Part shown: piece after piece, positions 18,522 through 28,063 of the stretch
Layout of the letters: each line of letters begins with the position of its first letter
Position numbering within the stretch: the stretch's first letter is position 1
Source: an uncultured Duncaniella sp.
GTDB taxonomy: Bacteria > Bacteroidota > Bacteroidia > Bacteroidales > Muribaculaceae
Direction of reading: 5' to 3'
Length of the DNA stretch: 35,674 nucleotides
Assembly: GCF_910577345.1 (NCBI RefSeq)
Contig: NZ_CAJTMT010000032.1
Span: forward strand, 1 to 35,674
Notes under the pieces: model-generated
Databases searched by the model: none
What the model saw: only the letters and a program-made list of their open reading frames with translations
Told to the model about the DNA's origin: nothing
Made by a program: the position numbers and the translations under genes

Positions 18522-18592
18522 CGGTTGGATTGAAGAGGGCTTGTTGCGTTAGCTTGAGCAACTGCCATTCAGACTCAAAAATTTTACCATGA

Positions 18593-19903
18593 ATGAATAT
18601 GAATACCGACATTAATAAACTCAGCGCATTATTTTTGGCGCTATGTATGGGTGGAGCTGTGGCTGAGGCTCAGTTTTCTGCTCCGAAGAGAGCATATCTT
18701 GAATCGCTTGTCACCACCGACCATCCCGACAGGATTTACCGTACCGGCGAAAACGCCACCGTCACGGTTCAAGCCTTCAAGGGAGGATTGCCCGTGGATT
18801 CGGTCTGGATAAGATATTCGGTCGGGGATGAGATGATGCCCCCCGAACGCAAGGACTCCGTAATGATTCTCGGAGGTAAGGCCACGATTGACCTCGGCAC
18901 ACGTAATTTACCGGGCTTCAGGACTTGCAATCTGCGATATACCGTCTACGACAAGAACCACTCCGATATAGTAAAGGTCGGTTACGACCCTGAGAAAATT
19001 GAAAGCTTCATATCCGACCCGAAGGACTTCGACAAATTCTGGCGACAGGCATTGAAAGAGGCTGCGGCTGTTGACCTTGCGCCGGAAATCACACCATTGC
19101 CCGAAAAATCAACCGAGACGGTCGAGGTATCGAAAGTGAAAATCAATGTCGGCCCGAATGGTCGCCACATCTACGGCTATCTTGCCCGTCCGCGCGACGG
19201 AAAGGAGCATCCGGTGCTCTTCTGTCCACCCGGAGCAGGGGCGAACCGCACGACTCCCTACACCGCTTACAGCGACATGGGTTTCATTTATCTCAACATC
19301 AATATCCACGACGGCTGTGATCCCGAGCTTGGCGAAGAGGAATTTCAGGCCGCCAAGGAGCGCGTGAATGACTATAACCGCCGAGGGATTGAGTCGCCCG
19401 ACAGTTTTTACTACAAATCCGTCTATGCAGGATGTGCGAGGTGCATCGACTTCCTCTGTTCGCTCCCGGATTGGGACGGCAAGAATGTCGGTGTGACCGG
19501 TGGCAGTCAGGGTGGTGCCTTGTCAATCATCACCGCCGCCTTGAACCCGAAAGTGACAGCCTGTTCCCCCTTCTATCCCGCGCTCTGCGATCTGACCGGC
19601 TTCCTCAACGGTCGTGCCGGAGGCTGGCCGAAATATTTCCGTGGGAGGGAAGAGGCAAAAGGTGCTGAAGAGACCTTGCCGTATTACGATGTCGTGAACT
19701 TTGCCAAGAGAGTGAAATGCCCCGTCTTTTACTCTTTCGGCTTCAATGACGAGACCTGTTCCCCGACCTCGACCTACGCTGCCTACAATGCCATAACAGC
19801 ACCCAAGAGGCTTGCCGTCACCCCGACGAGCGGTCACTGGCGCTTCCCGGAGACCAACGACGAATCCGTTGAGTGGATGATGAAGCTTTTCGGAATGAAG
19901 TAA
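18593..19903 (+). CDS. CE7-like acetyl (xylan) esterase
   Basis: The 436-residue product has a signal peptide (to about residue 26, ending AEAQ), an N-terminal Ig-like sandwich (about 40-130) and an AXE1-type alpha/beta-hydrolase (about 140-436). The triad is visible: Ser305 in TGGSQGG, Asp386 in FGFNDETCSP and His415 in TSGHWRFP, the classic CE7 arrangement. Such enzymes remove acetyl groups from sugars or oligosaccharides. Here it would probably clear O-acetyls from pectin, since RG-II carries acetylated sugars. It is a lone plus-strand gene between two minus-strand units, with its own -7 box. ATG 18599 is an equally possible start two codons in. Family is sure; substrate inferred. Confidence 0.88.
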   Translation: MNMNTDINKLSALFLALCMGGAVAEAQFSAPKRAYLESLVTTDHPDRIYRTGENATVTVQAFKGGLPVDSVWIRYSVGDEMMPPERKDSVMILGGKATIDLGTRNLPGFRTCNLRYTVYDKNHSDIVKVGYDPEKIESFISDPKDFDKFWRQALKEAAAVDLAPEITPLPEKSTETVEVSKVKINVGPNGRHIYGYLARPRDGKEHPVLFCPPGAGANRTTPYTAYSDMGFIYLNINIHDGCDPELGEEEFQAAKERVNDYNRRGIESPDSFYYKSVYAGCARCIDFLCSLPDWDGKNVGVTGGSQGGALSIITAALNPKVTACSPFYPALCDLTGFLNGRAGGWPKYFRGREEAKGAEETLPYYDVVNFAKRVKCPVFYSFGFNDETCSPTSTYAAYNAITAPKRLAVTPTSGHWRFPETNDESVEWMMKLFGMK

Positions 19904-19930
19904 CGGAATATATACATATATAATAGAACT

Positions 19931-20002
19931 GACAACAGAAGTCCCGGATGGAAAAGTATCAGTCAATGATGACAGACTTTTCCATCCGGGATTTCTGTTG
20001 TC
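19931..20002. terminator. Strong bidirectional hairpin between convergent genes
   Basis: The arms 19931-19957 and 19976-20002 (27 bp each) are complementary apart from one position, with an 18-nt loop. It lies between the acetyl esterase stop (plus) and the last gene of the minus-strand operon. The inner ends read GGAAAAGT and ACTTTTCC. It most likely ends transcription from both sides. Confidence 0.75.
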
Positions 20003-20020
20003 GGTATATGAATTTACTTC

Positions 20021-23000
20021 TTAGAGCTTCTTGAAGAAGTAGACTGTTGCTTTGTCGGACGTATCAAGAGTGTAGGGCGCGGAGATTTTGACAGATTTGT
20101 TGACCACTGTCGATTCTCCCGACTTGGGATTGTAGGCGGTGACACTGTATTTTCCTGCCGGAAGGTCGATGGGAATTGCATTCGCTCCCTGCGAGTAGAC
20201 AATCATTCCATCTTTTCCTCTGAGGAGTTTGAAGTCATCGCTGTCAGTCCCGACAATTTCCATCGCAGAGGCTGCTTTGAGGAAATCGCTGTCCTTGACG
20301 GGGATTCCTGCAAGTGAACCACCTGCCATGAATACGGCCCAGGCCATGTCGGGATAGTTCTGCGCATAGTAGGTGACGGCCTTTTCAGGATACTTGTTGC
20401 GGTATTCGCTGACGGCTTTGTAGGCTTCCTTGAAAGTCACCTTGCCGACCTTCATCTTGCGTGCGTGCTGACGCGGTGCCAGATTCTTGCCACCTTCGGG
20501 AGCATAGATGCCGTCGGTCTTGTAGTGCCAGTAGCGGATGTCGATGATGTCGACAACATCGGCATATTTGGGATTGGCGAGTATGGCATCCTGCACATCC
20601 TTGGTGGTGCTGAGGGCCACTTTCGCATCCTTACCTGTCTCCTTCTCCCATGCGGCAATCTCGTCGAGCCAGAATTCAACGAAGTGCTGCGGACCGGTGA
20701 ACTCGGCGCTGATGAGGTGGACAACGTTGGGATCGTCGGCGAAGTTGTCGAGGTTCATGCGGATATAGTTCTTGTGAAGCTCACGGCGTGTCGGGTGGTT
20801 GACGTCGTAGAACATATCTGCAACGAAGATTCGCTTGTCGCCTGCGAAGGGTACGGGTTCGGGGAAGTCTGTTGCGTTGATGTTGTTGGATGAACGCCAG
20901 GGGGAGTCGACCCAGTGTGCTCCTGCTTCGAGGATGTTGTGCTGGAAATAGTGCTCGTTGAAGAGGAGTTTTCCTGCCTCGGCACCCTTGTCGGCAAACT
21001 CGTCGAGGCGGCTCCAGTACCATGCGTTGGGGCGGGTGAGGTCATATTTGCTGAGACCGTCCCATGCGGTGCCCTGACCGCTGCGGGCGAAGGGCTGCTC
21101 ATAGAAAGGTGCCCAGACATCTCCGTCACGACGGCGGATACGCTCATGGTCGTCGCGGCGGCGCTCATACCAGAGTCCATAGTTATGGTCGAAGACTGCA
21201 ATGTCGTTCTCAACCATGTAGGCAAGCGTGGAGTCGATGCGGTCGGTCAGACCGAGGCCCTCGCGGCTCGGGACGAAGCGGGTGACGTGGGCTTTGGCCT
21301 TCGGCAGATAGTTGTGCTTGATTTTACCGTTCCACCAGGGCACTTCGTGGCGTCCGCCTGTCATGACCGCGCCGTCCATGACCATGCGGCCGTTGGCGAT
21401 GTCATAGCTGTGGGTGGGAGCAGGGGTGGTTTTGGTGGCCTTGAACTTGATGTCGTCGATTGATTTCACACCTTCAGCCGACACTGAGGCGGTGAAAGGT
21501 GCGTCCTGAATCCATTTTTCAAGCGTCAGACGCGGGATGTAGGCTTCCTTTGCAAGTTGCATGGCCGCTTCGACTGTCGGGCTGCTTGTTGCGTTGGTTG
21601 CCATCGGGAGTATGCGCGACTGCGATTCGGGTACCTCGCTTCCGAGACGGTCGGTAAGCTGTGCGTAGAAGAAGCTTCGCGGCTGGACATGATTGTTGGA
21701 CTGCGCCCATTCGCCGTCACCTGAGAATTGCGCCCAGCAACCGTAGGCAGCGTTTATGGCATCGGGTGCAGGAGTGTAACACTCGATTTCGGCTGCCGTA
21801 CACTGCCAGAAGAGGGAGTTGCCGGTGTTCCAGCCTGCGCCGTTCTTGTCCTGACCGAGATTCTTGTATGTGAGGTTATTGCCGTCGATGTTGACAACGT
21901 CGAAGAGCAATCCGGGTGCCCATGCGTCGACCGAACCGCTGAATCCGAGTGCTTCCTCGGCCTCACACTGCACGAAGGCGTTAGGACCTGGAGCGATGAA
22001 TCCGGCTGAGAAGTCGTTGATACCGTTCTTGGAGAGACAGCGCTGGAAGAGGTTCTGCTGTCCGAGTGTCTGGAAGACGGCGCGGCGCATACCTCCGATT
22101 TCCGACACGGGCTCGGATGCGATACAGTCCTCGACGGTGATTTTCGATGCTGTGGGCTGAAGGATGACTGCGCTTCCTGCGAAATGCTTGAAATCAACCT
22201 TGCGCACCCAGCAGTTCTCGGCGTTGGCCACTGAGATGCCGTCCCAGCAGTGGTCCTCATCTTTGGGATACTTTGTGTTGTAGTCCGAAACGAGGGTCAT
22301 GTTCTCGATGCCGATGTCGGAGATGCGGCCTGGCCATGAATAGGGGAGGACGGTTGTCTGGGCCCATTTGCTGTCGAGTGCCATTGTGAGCGGTGCGTCA
22401 AGCGTAAGGCTTCCGGGAGTGGCTTCGGTCACAGTGCGGTCCCAGCGCATGTCGATGTCGGTCGGTTTCCATGCGAGGGCGCTGATACCGCCTCCATAGA
22501 TGTCGCAACCCATCGACTCAATCCATTCAGCCGTTGACGGACGCATGACAAACACACGGTCGCCAGCCTTGAGTTTTGCATTGCCCTTCACGTCGAGTTT
22601 CCCGGCATTGACGGGGACATAGCTGTCGGTGACGGTAAGCGTATCGGTGACAGTGGGGTTGAAAATACCCTCGACATAGATGAGCGCGCCACGGTCAACT
22701 CCGGTCTTCTTGATGACGGTGGCAGTTTCGCTGCTACCGCGGAGCACAACGCCGGAAGCCGCTATGCGGAGCGGTCTGGAAATCTCGAATTCACCTTTGT
22801 CAAGAAGCACTGCGCCTCTGAATCCATCCTTCCCTTCAGGAAGCGAGGCTGCATAGTCGATGGCGCGCTGGATGCGCTCGCTGTTGTCGCCGGCTTTCCA
22901 GGGGACGAAAACGACAGTGGCCACGTCGGGTATCGGTTGCGATGAATTGCGGTAGCCGCAGGTTGAGTAGTCGAGGATGCGGTTGCCACGCTCATCGGTC

Positions 23001-23101
23001 ACATAGTTTATTTTTCCATCTTTGACCGTCATTGGCATCTCGGCGCGCGCACTGAAGGAGAGCAGCGAGAGAAGGCCGACGGACAGGAATATCTTGTTCA
23101 T
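20021..23101 (-). CDS. Beta-helix plus TIM-barrel pectin-active protein (DUF4955/DUF6298 type)
   Basis: The 1026-residue product has a signal peptide (about 1-20, ending FSARAE); the start at 23101 is chosen over an ATG nine codons upstream. Residues about 40-500 look like a pectate-lyase-type beta-helix (SERIQRAIDYAASLPEGKDG, IENMTLVSDYN, VRKVDFKHFAG, EDCIASEP). Residues about 590-920 look like a TIM barrel: IAVFDHNYGLWYERRR, LLFNEHYFQHNI, VVHLISAEFTGPQHF (Glu after a strand) and VVDIIDIRYWHY. A small C-terminal sandwich follows (IDLPAGKYSVTAYNPKSG). No biochemical role is established that I know of. Its place after PL1 and DUF3826 suggests a pectin backbone or side-chain hydrolase or lyase. 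The hairpin at 23138-23187 precedes it. Domain names are from memory of the family. Confidence 0.75.
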   Translation of the reverse strand: MNKIFLSVGLLSLLSFSARAEMPMTVKDGKINYVTDERGNRILDYSTCGYRNSSQPIPDVATVVFVPWKAGDNSERIQRAIDYAASLPEGKDGFRGAVLLDKGEFEISRPLRIAASGVVLRGSSETATVIKKTGVDRGALIYVEGIFNPTVTDTLTVTDSYVPVNAGKLDVKGNAKLKAGDRVFVMRPSTAEWIESMGCDIYGGGISALAWKPTDIDMRWDRTVTEATPGSLTLDAPLTMALDSKWAQTTVLPYSWPGRISDIGIENMTLVSDYNTKYPKDEDHCWDGISVANAENCWVRKVDFKHFAGSAVILQPTASKITVEDCIASEPVSEIGGMRRAVFQTLGQQNLFQRCLSKNGINDFSAGFIAPGPNAFVQCEAEEALGFSGSVDAWAPGLLFDVVNIDGNNLTYKNLGQDKNGAGWNTGNSLFWQCTAAEIECYTPAPDAINAAYGCWAQFSGDGEWAQSNNHVQPRSFFYAQLTDRLGSEVPESQSRILPMATNATSSPTVEAAMQLAKEAYIPRLTLEKWIQDAPFTASVSAEGVKSIDDIKFKATKTTPAPTHSYDIANGRMVMDGAVMTGGRHEVPWWNGKIKHNYLPKAKAHVTRFVPSREGLGLTDRIDSTLAYMVENDIAVFDHNYGLWYERRRDDHERIRRRDGDVWAPFYEQPFARSGQGTAWDGLSKYDLTRPNAWYWSRLDEFADKGAEAGKLLFNEHYFQHNILEAGAHWVDSPWRSSNNINATDFPEPVPFAGDKRIFVADMFYDVNHPTRRELHKNYIRMNLDNFADDPNVVHLISAEFTGPQHFVEFWLDEIAAWEKETGKDAKVALSTTKDVQDAILANPKYADVVDIIDIRYWHYKTDGIYAPEGGKNLAPRQHARKMKVGKVTFKEAYKAVSEYRNKYPEKAVTYYAQNYPDMAWAVFMAGGSLAGIPVKDSDFLKAASAMEIVGTDSDDFKLLRGKDGMIVYSQGANAIPIDLPAGKYSVTAYNPKSGESTVVNKSVKISAPYTLDTSDKATVYFFKKL

Positions 23102-23137
23102 GATGTTTGATTTTGATGTGGTGTGCATTTATAAAAT

Positions 23138-23187
23138 CAGTGCTGAAAGCACCTGCCGTCAATATCAGCAACGTGATTTCAGCACTG
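23138..23187. promoter_or_regulatory. Hairpin between DUF3826 and beta-helix genes
   Basis: The 11-bp arms (CAGTGCTGAAA at 23138-23148 and its complement at 23177-23187) flank a 28-nt loop. It sits in the 110-bp spacer within the minus-strand operon. No T-run follows, so it may be a processing or mRNA-stability element rather than a terminator. Confidence 0.5.
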
Positions 23188-23211
23188 CCATTATGCTAAG
23201 TATTATATCTG

Positions 23212-23883
23212 TCAGATTGTGCCTCCACGGGCTTTGATACGTTCGTACCATGCCTCGCGTTCTTTCTTGAGGTCATAGCCGCGTTTGGCGAGATAGTTGT
23301 TGATACGGCCTTTGTACTTGCCGAACACCTCGTGCTTCTTGTTGGAAGTCTCGGCGTCAATGGCGAGTTCGCGCGCCTCGATGAGCCAGGCCATAATCTG
23401 TGCCTTCTCCTCGTCGGTGAGGGTCGGAATCATGTCGAGGTGTGAATCGTAGGTCACCTTGACAACGCCGTAGGTCATTCCGTCCTTCACGGCATCAATC
23501 TGCTCGGGGGTGAGATAGAGCGAAAGGTCAGCCGGAAACTCGAAGTGGGAGCGGTAGAGCGCGGCGTCCTTCTCGTTCTGGGCGGCCTGTACGGCTGCGT
23601 TTTTCGCATCACCGGTGAGGCTTTCCTTGGCGGCTTTCACCTTCTCGTCGCGGACGGTGTAGATGTCGTTGAGCTTGAAGTAACGGTTGGCAATGATGTT
23701 GGTGACCTCCTTGGCTTTGTTGTCGTCGTTGAGACCGAGCTTGTCGACAATCTTCTGCGAACGCTTGACGATTGACTCGACGTAGGCGGGGTCGCGTCCT
23801 TCAGTGTTCAGCTCGACAGCTCCGGCGCTGAGTGAGAGCGCCGAGAGCAGTAAGCCGACTATACAGGATTTGTACATGTTCAT
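23212..23883 (-). CDS. DUF3826 protein, secreted
   Basis: The 223-residue product has a signal peptide (about 1-22, ending LSAGAVE). The mature part is mostly alpha-helical and highly charged: RSQKIVDKLGLNDDNKAKEV near the start, FEFPADLSLYLTPEQIDAVK in the middle (about 115-135) and KYKGRINNYLAKRGYDLKKE near the end. This pattern matches DUF3826, a family usually found in Bacteroidetes pectin loci. No catalytic motif is evident; a helical binding or scaffold role is possible but unproven. The stop of PL1 lies 36 bp away, so the genes are co-transcribed. An alternative start is the second Met at 23877. Confidence 0.8.
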   Translation of the reverse strand: MNMYKSCIVGLLLSALSLSAGAVELNTEGRDPAYVESIVKRSQKIVDKLGLNDDNKAKEVTNIIANRYFKLNDIYTVRDEKVKAAKESLTGDAKNAAVQAAQNEKDAALYRSHFEFPADLSLYLTPEQIDAVKDGMTYGVVKVTYDSHLDMIPTLTDEEKAQIMAWLIEARELAIDAETSNKKHEVFGKYKGRINNYLAKRGYDLKKEREAWYERIKARGGTI

Positions 23884-23919
23884 AACGTAGGGTATGGGAA
23901 AATAGAGGTGTGGTTTGGA

Positions 23920-25656
23920 TTACATCACCTTGCCTTTTGCGGCGAGAGTGTCGTAGTTGTTGTTCAGATCCGACCAGTCAACGCGGATTTTGGTGCTGAT
24001 ACCGTTGATGTATTTCTCAATGTTGGTATATCCGTCGCCGGTGCAGTCTCCGTTGGCATCCGAGGGATCGTTGGGGTTGAGACCGTTGGCGATTTCCCAT
24101 TCGTCGGGCATACCGTCGCCGTCAGTGTCGACGCGGGGTGTGCCTTTGTATTCGGGATAGCCACCCATCTGCATGGGGTCGGTGATGATACCAACCTTGT
24201 AGGAATCCTTCGGGAGACGGCGGTATTTGAACGAACCGTCCTCTGCACGGGATTTCTCAGCAAGACCGGAAGTGTCGCCGTTGTGCTTCTTGGCAAGCTT
24301 CTCGTCGTAGTAGGGGACACCTGTGCGGACTTCCTCGATGATGCGCTCGTCGATGATGTCGCGGGTAGGAATGGTAGCACCTACATTCTTAAGAATGAAA
24401 TCGTAGGCATCCTCAGCCGAAGAGATGCGGACGTAGGGCATCTCGAAAGGAGTCTTCGAGCGCATGTAGTCGGTGAACTCGCCGGTATCGGGATCGGTTT
24501 CTATCTGGATACCTCCGGCCCAGTTGTCGGCAGTGATTTCGGGGTAGCCCTCCATGATGTTGCCTTCGGCATAGACGCGGCCATAGACCTTGTGGTCAAG
24601 TTTGCTGCGGCCGGCTTCGGGTTTGAGGAAGCGGTGACCGATGTTGCCCTCCTTGGGAGTTGCGGGACCGGGCTTGTAGTAGTTGTTTATCATGTTGAAC
24701 TTGGCAGTGTAGTCGCCACCGTCGGATGAACGGTGTACCCAGTTGAACACGACATTGTTGACGAAGTTGAACACGCCGTTCCAGCCGATTGACGGGTTGC
24801 GGCCCGAGTTGCTTGCCCAGAGGTTGCGGGTGAACATGTTGTTCTCGCCACCGAGGGTCGAACCGAAAGCGTGGTTGTAGGTGTCGAGAGCCTTGGCCGA
24901 GATGGTGTTCTGGATGGTCACGTTGACAGTCGGGAGCTTCAGTTCGGTTGTCTGATACTGGCCCTCGCTGGGGTCATACATGTGACGGTAGAACGAGATA
25001 TTTTCATCGAGACCCCATTCTGCCGAGCAGTGGTCAATCATGATGTTGCCGACAGGGTTGCCACCGAAAGAGTCCTCGCGGTTGTGGACACGGGTGTCGC
25101 CGCGACGGAAACGCATGTGACGGATGACAACGTCGTGGGTATCGACCTGGAACGACTCACCTGCGATGCAGATACCGTCGCCGGGAGCTGTCTGGCCTGC
25201 GATGGTGACGTAGGGGGCACGGACATAGAGGGGTGTCTTGAGGTTGATGACGCCGGCCACGTTGAAGACGATGATTCGCGCACCGCCCTGTTCGCAAGCC
25301 CAGCGGAATGAACCGGGACCGCTGTCGTTGAGGTTGGTGACGGTGATGACTTTACCGCCACGTCCACCGGGAGAGTACATGCCTCCACCTTCCGCGCCGG
25401 GGAATGCGGGAATTGTGGCTTTGACGAGGTCATCGGGACGGGAAGCCCAGGGCACATACGGGCGGCCTTCGCGCGCCTCTTTTTCAACTATGGGCTTTGC
25501 GATTGCCCATGCGGAATCTGCGTGTTGGCGGGCAGCGGTGATCATGGTCTGGTAGTCCTGCTTGGCTTCCGGAGTGAGCTGCGGATACTGAGCCATCATT
25601 GTCGCGGGGATTGCCATCATGGCTGCCACGGCCAGTGTTGAGATTTGACGATTCAT
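23920..25656 (-). CDS. PL1 pectate lyase
   Basis: PL1 lyases cut galacturonan by calcium-dependent beta-elimination. The 578-residue product has a signal peptide (about 1-21, ending TMMAQ); the start at 25656 is preferred over an in-frame ATG 29 codons upstream because it opens that peptide. The beta-helix begins with PAFPGAEGGGMYSPGGRGGK (residue 83 on), with IRHMRFRRGD at 178-187 and DHCSAEWGLDENIS at 208-221, the motifs of the Bacteroides PL1_2-like group. The C-terminus has thrombospondin-type-3-like calcium loops (DTDGDGMPDEWE, DANGDCTGDGYTN). The RG-II locus of B. thetaiotaomicron also carries a PL1. It follows SusD after a 205-bp spacer with a hairpin. Confidence 0.92.
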   Translation of the reverse strand: MNRQISTLAVAAMMAIPATMMAQYPQLTPEAKQDYQTMITAARQHADSAWAIAKPIVEKEAREGRPYVPWASRPDDLVKATIPAFPGAEGGGMYSPGGRGGKVITVTNLNDSGPGSFRWACEQGGARIIVFNVAGVINLKTPLYVRAPYVTIAGQTAPGDGICIAGESFQVDTHDVVIRHMRFRRGDTRVHNREDSFGGNPVGNIMIDHCSAEWGLDENISFYRHMYDPSEGQYQTTELKLPTVNVTIQNTISAKALDTYNHAFGSTLGGENNMFTRNLWASNSGRNPSIGWNGVFNFVNNVVFNWVHRSSDGGDYTAKFNMINNYYKPGPATPKEGNIGHRFLKPEAGRSKLDHKVYGRVYAEGNIMEGYPEITADNWAGGIQIETDPDTGEFTDYMRSKTPFEMPYVRISSAEDAYDFILKNVGATIPTRDIIDERIIEEVRTGVPYYDEKLAKKHNGDTSGLAEKSRAEDGSFKYRRLPKDSYKVGIITDPMQMGGYPEYKGTPRVDTDGDGMPDEWEIANGLNPNDPSDANGDCTGDGYTNIEKYINGISTKIRVDWSDLNNNYDTLAAKGKVM

Positions 25657-25798
25657 TGCTATCAGTAATAATAATGGATTGGGTTTGATTGATTGGTCCT
25701 TGGACGGATGTCGTGAGGCCGGTGAGACCGACATTCCTGTCATTGGACAGACTATTGCATTTCCGGTTTAACGCCGGGAAGTGAATTAGAGTTAAAAT

Positions 25799-25838
25799 CG
25801 TGGGGAAAACCGGTCTGTCGGACCATCTTTTCCCCACG
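25799..25838 (-). terminator. Hairpin between susD and PL1 genes
   Basis: The 11-bp arms CGTGGGGAAAA (25799-25809) and TTTTCCCCACG (25828-25838) pair exactly. Read on the minus strand the stem is followed by ATTTTAAC, a weak U-run. It lies just after the SusD stop. A partial terminator or a 3'-end stabiliser would keep SusC/SusD more abundant than the enzymes downstream. Confidence 0.6.
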
Positions 25839-25861
25839 ACTCTATCTTGAAAAATCAGTGA

Positions 25862-28051
25862 TTATTCTGCGAGGGGGTCAAATGTACCTGCCGCACCACC
25901 GTTTGCCACGTTGTCCCATCCGATAGTCTGCTCTATTGTCGGATTGGCTGTCATAGCTCCGTATGAAAGACCGGGGAAGTAGTAGTTGGGGCGGAAATTG
26001 AGGTAGAGCTGCTGATGGTCTGAGTCGTAGCTGTCACCTTTTTTCTCTTTGCGCACCAGATATGAATTATACCAGTCTGCAAGAGTCGTCAACTGAGGTT
26101 CGAGATCATTGCGATAGTCAACGGCGGCGCAACGTTCCACGTCTTTAAGAGGATCGGGATTTGATCCATCGCTGCCAAATTTGTCACCACCAAGACCTCC
26201 GTTGTACTTGTCTTGCACGCAGAATTCCATGTTTTCTCGGCGAGTGCCGTTGAGAGGTTCAAATCCGAGATATGCACAGGTGTTGCCACCCCAGCCTGAA
26301 AGTCGCCATGTAGAAGGTGCACCGGAGACAATACCTTGTCCGCCATCGAAGAGCATCCATCGACGGAGGTCGTCAAAACGCTTGCCTTCGTAGGCGAATT
26401 CAATCTGACGCTCGTAGAGGATAGCTGCCATACAAGCTGCCTCGTCAGATAAGAGGTTGGACTGAAGACCACAGTCGCCGGTATAGCCTACACGGGTACG
26501 TACTTTCTTAAGCTGCTCTACAGCCACATCGGGATGTCCGGCCTGGCAAGCGGCCTCGGCATAGTTGAGGATAACTTCAGTGTAGCGCATCTCAATGACG
26601 GGGGCAGCAGAGAATTTGAAACCGTTGCCTTGAGAGAAGACATAACGATAAGCTCCTGAAACGTGGAGGTCATCTGTGCGCTTGCGTATGTACATACCCT
26701 TCACGTTACCGAGAAGACCATCAGGACCATAAGTGTCACCATTCTCAATGTCATCACGATCCTCGGCTTTAGTATACCATACATAGTTCCATAGCTGATA
26801 GTTGTTACCCTCATAAGGATAGTGTCTTTCAGCGTTGACTGCGTCACCTTCGAATGCCCAGCAAACTCCGGGGAAAGCGAATGTACGGTAGAAACGCGGG
26901 TCACGATTGAGGAAGGGAAGGTTGCTGTCATAGGCGATGTCGGAGGGATTAAGCGTTGTATAGCTATTGTAGCTTGAGGGACGCTTGCCATCCTTCATCG
27001 GGAAAAGGTCAACCATTGTTGCCGATGGAGTTCTGCCGCCGCCGCCAAAGCTGTTTGACGGACGCAGGCCGTTCTCCCAGAGGTTATTTTTAGAGTAGTC
27101 AGGTGTACCACCGGATGCGATGGTATTGTATTGAGCAAACCAGAGAGCCTCCGGGTTGGCCTCTGAAGCACCGTCAATGAACATCTTCGCCCAGTTGGAG
27201 GCGTTAGTGCCGGGGTTACCTTCGTAGGCAAGATAGTTGCCGTAACGGTTGATTTCAGGAATTGCTGTGAGGAAGAAATTATATGCATCGATCCATCGCT
27301 GCTTATCATTAGTGCGGTTGAAAAGCGGACTTGCATAGAGAACCATCATTCGTCCTTTAAGAGCAAGTACAGTAGCTACTGTCGGACGTCCATATTCGTA
27401 GTTGTTGCGACCGGCAACCTTACCATCGAGCAGTGTTGCTGCCATGTCAAGGTCTTTCATGATGAAATCATAGGTCTGCTTGGTTGTGGAGCGAGGGACA
27501 CCGATTTGCGGCACCGGATCGAGTACATCGGTGACGAGAGGTACACCGCCGTACCATTTGAACATCAGATAGTAGCTCCATGCACGGAGAAAGTATGCCT
27601 GACCGAGAAACTCAGCCTTGTCTTCCTCGCTTAGTGTGCTTCCGGTCACTCCGTTGATGAAATCGTTGATGTCACGGATACGTCCCCATGCTGAGTTTCG
27701 TATTTTGTTGGCCTGACCTTGGAAGAAATCCAATACAGAGTTTGTATTAGACATTGAAGTTAATTCAATCTGCGGATTCACGAATGCTCCGAAACCGCTG
27801 TACTCTTCTGTACTCTTTGACATGTCGTCTGCCTCGCCTGAACTCGGGGAGAGATAGGGTAATGCTCCGTTGTAAGTATAGGGGAGCGCGAGCATGTAAA
27901 GGTCCTGAAGACGACCGTTGGCACCCGAACGATAGTTGTATGCCTCGGGTGTAGTTGACTGATAGTTTTTCATATCCTTCATGAAGTCGTCGGAACATGA
28001 AGAAAATGCCAGACATGCAGCCGCTGTTATGATATATGATTTTAATTTCAT
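25862..28051 (-). CDS. susD-like: SusD-family glycan-binding outer-membrane lipoprotein
   Basis: SusD homologues cap the SusC channel and hand it oligosaccharide. The 729-residue product is an SPII lipoprotein (lipobox AFSSC, Cys19) with the tetratricopeptide-like helical fold: FLGQAYFLRAWSYYLMFKWYGG at about 145-166 and VILNYAEAACQAGHPDVAVE near residue 490, followed by YERQIEFAYEGKRFDDLRRW. It is long for the family (often 500-650), with extra loops between about 330 and 470 and after 600. It lies 12 bp downstream of SusC in the same operon. GC content in this SusC/SusD stretch appears lower than in the enzyme genes, as seen for surface receptors that are exchanged between strains. Confidence 0.95.
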   Translation of the reverse strand: MKLKSYIITAAACLAFSSCSDDFMKDMKNYQSTTPEAYNYRSGANGRLQDLYMLALPYTYNGALPYLSPSSGEADDMSKSTEEYSGFGAFVNPQIELTSMSNTNSVLDFFQGQANKIRNSAWGRIRDINDFINGVTGSTLSEEDKAEFLGQAYFLRAWSYYLMFKWYGGVPLVTDVLDPVPQIGVPRSTTKQTYDFIMKDLDMAATLLDGKVAGRNNYEYGRPTVATVLALKGRMMVLYASPLFNRTNDKQRWIDAYNFFLTAIPEINRYGNYLAYEGNPGTNASNWAKMFIDGASEANPEALWFAQYNTIASGGTPDYSKNNLWENGLRPSNSFGGGGRTPSATMVDLFPMKDGKRPSSYNSYTTLNPSDIAYDSNLPFLNRDPRFYRTFAFPGVCWAFEGDAVNAERHYPYEGNNYQLWNYVWYTKAEDRDDIENGDTYGPDGLLGNVKGMYIRKRTDDLHVSGAYRYVFSQGNGFKFSAAPVIEMRYTEVILNYAEAACQAGHPDVAVEQLKKVRTRVGYTGDCGLQSNLLSDEAACMAAILYERQIEFAYEGKRFDDLRRWMLFDGGQGIVSGAPSTWRLSGWGGNTCAYLGFEPLNGTRRENMEFCVQDKYNGGLGGDKFGSDGSNPDPLKDVERCAAVDYRNDLEPQLTTLADWYNSYLVRKEKKGDSYDSDHQQLYLNFRPNYYFPGLSYGAMTANPTIEQTIGWDNVANGGAAGTFDPLAE

Positions 28052-28063
28052 ATTGTATGGATA

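Noticed and set aside
23908..24729. 273-codon plus-strand frame opposite PL1
   Set aside because: It is hydrophobic low-information sequence mirrored from the PL1 gene; no start signals.
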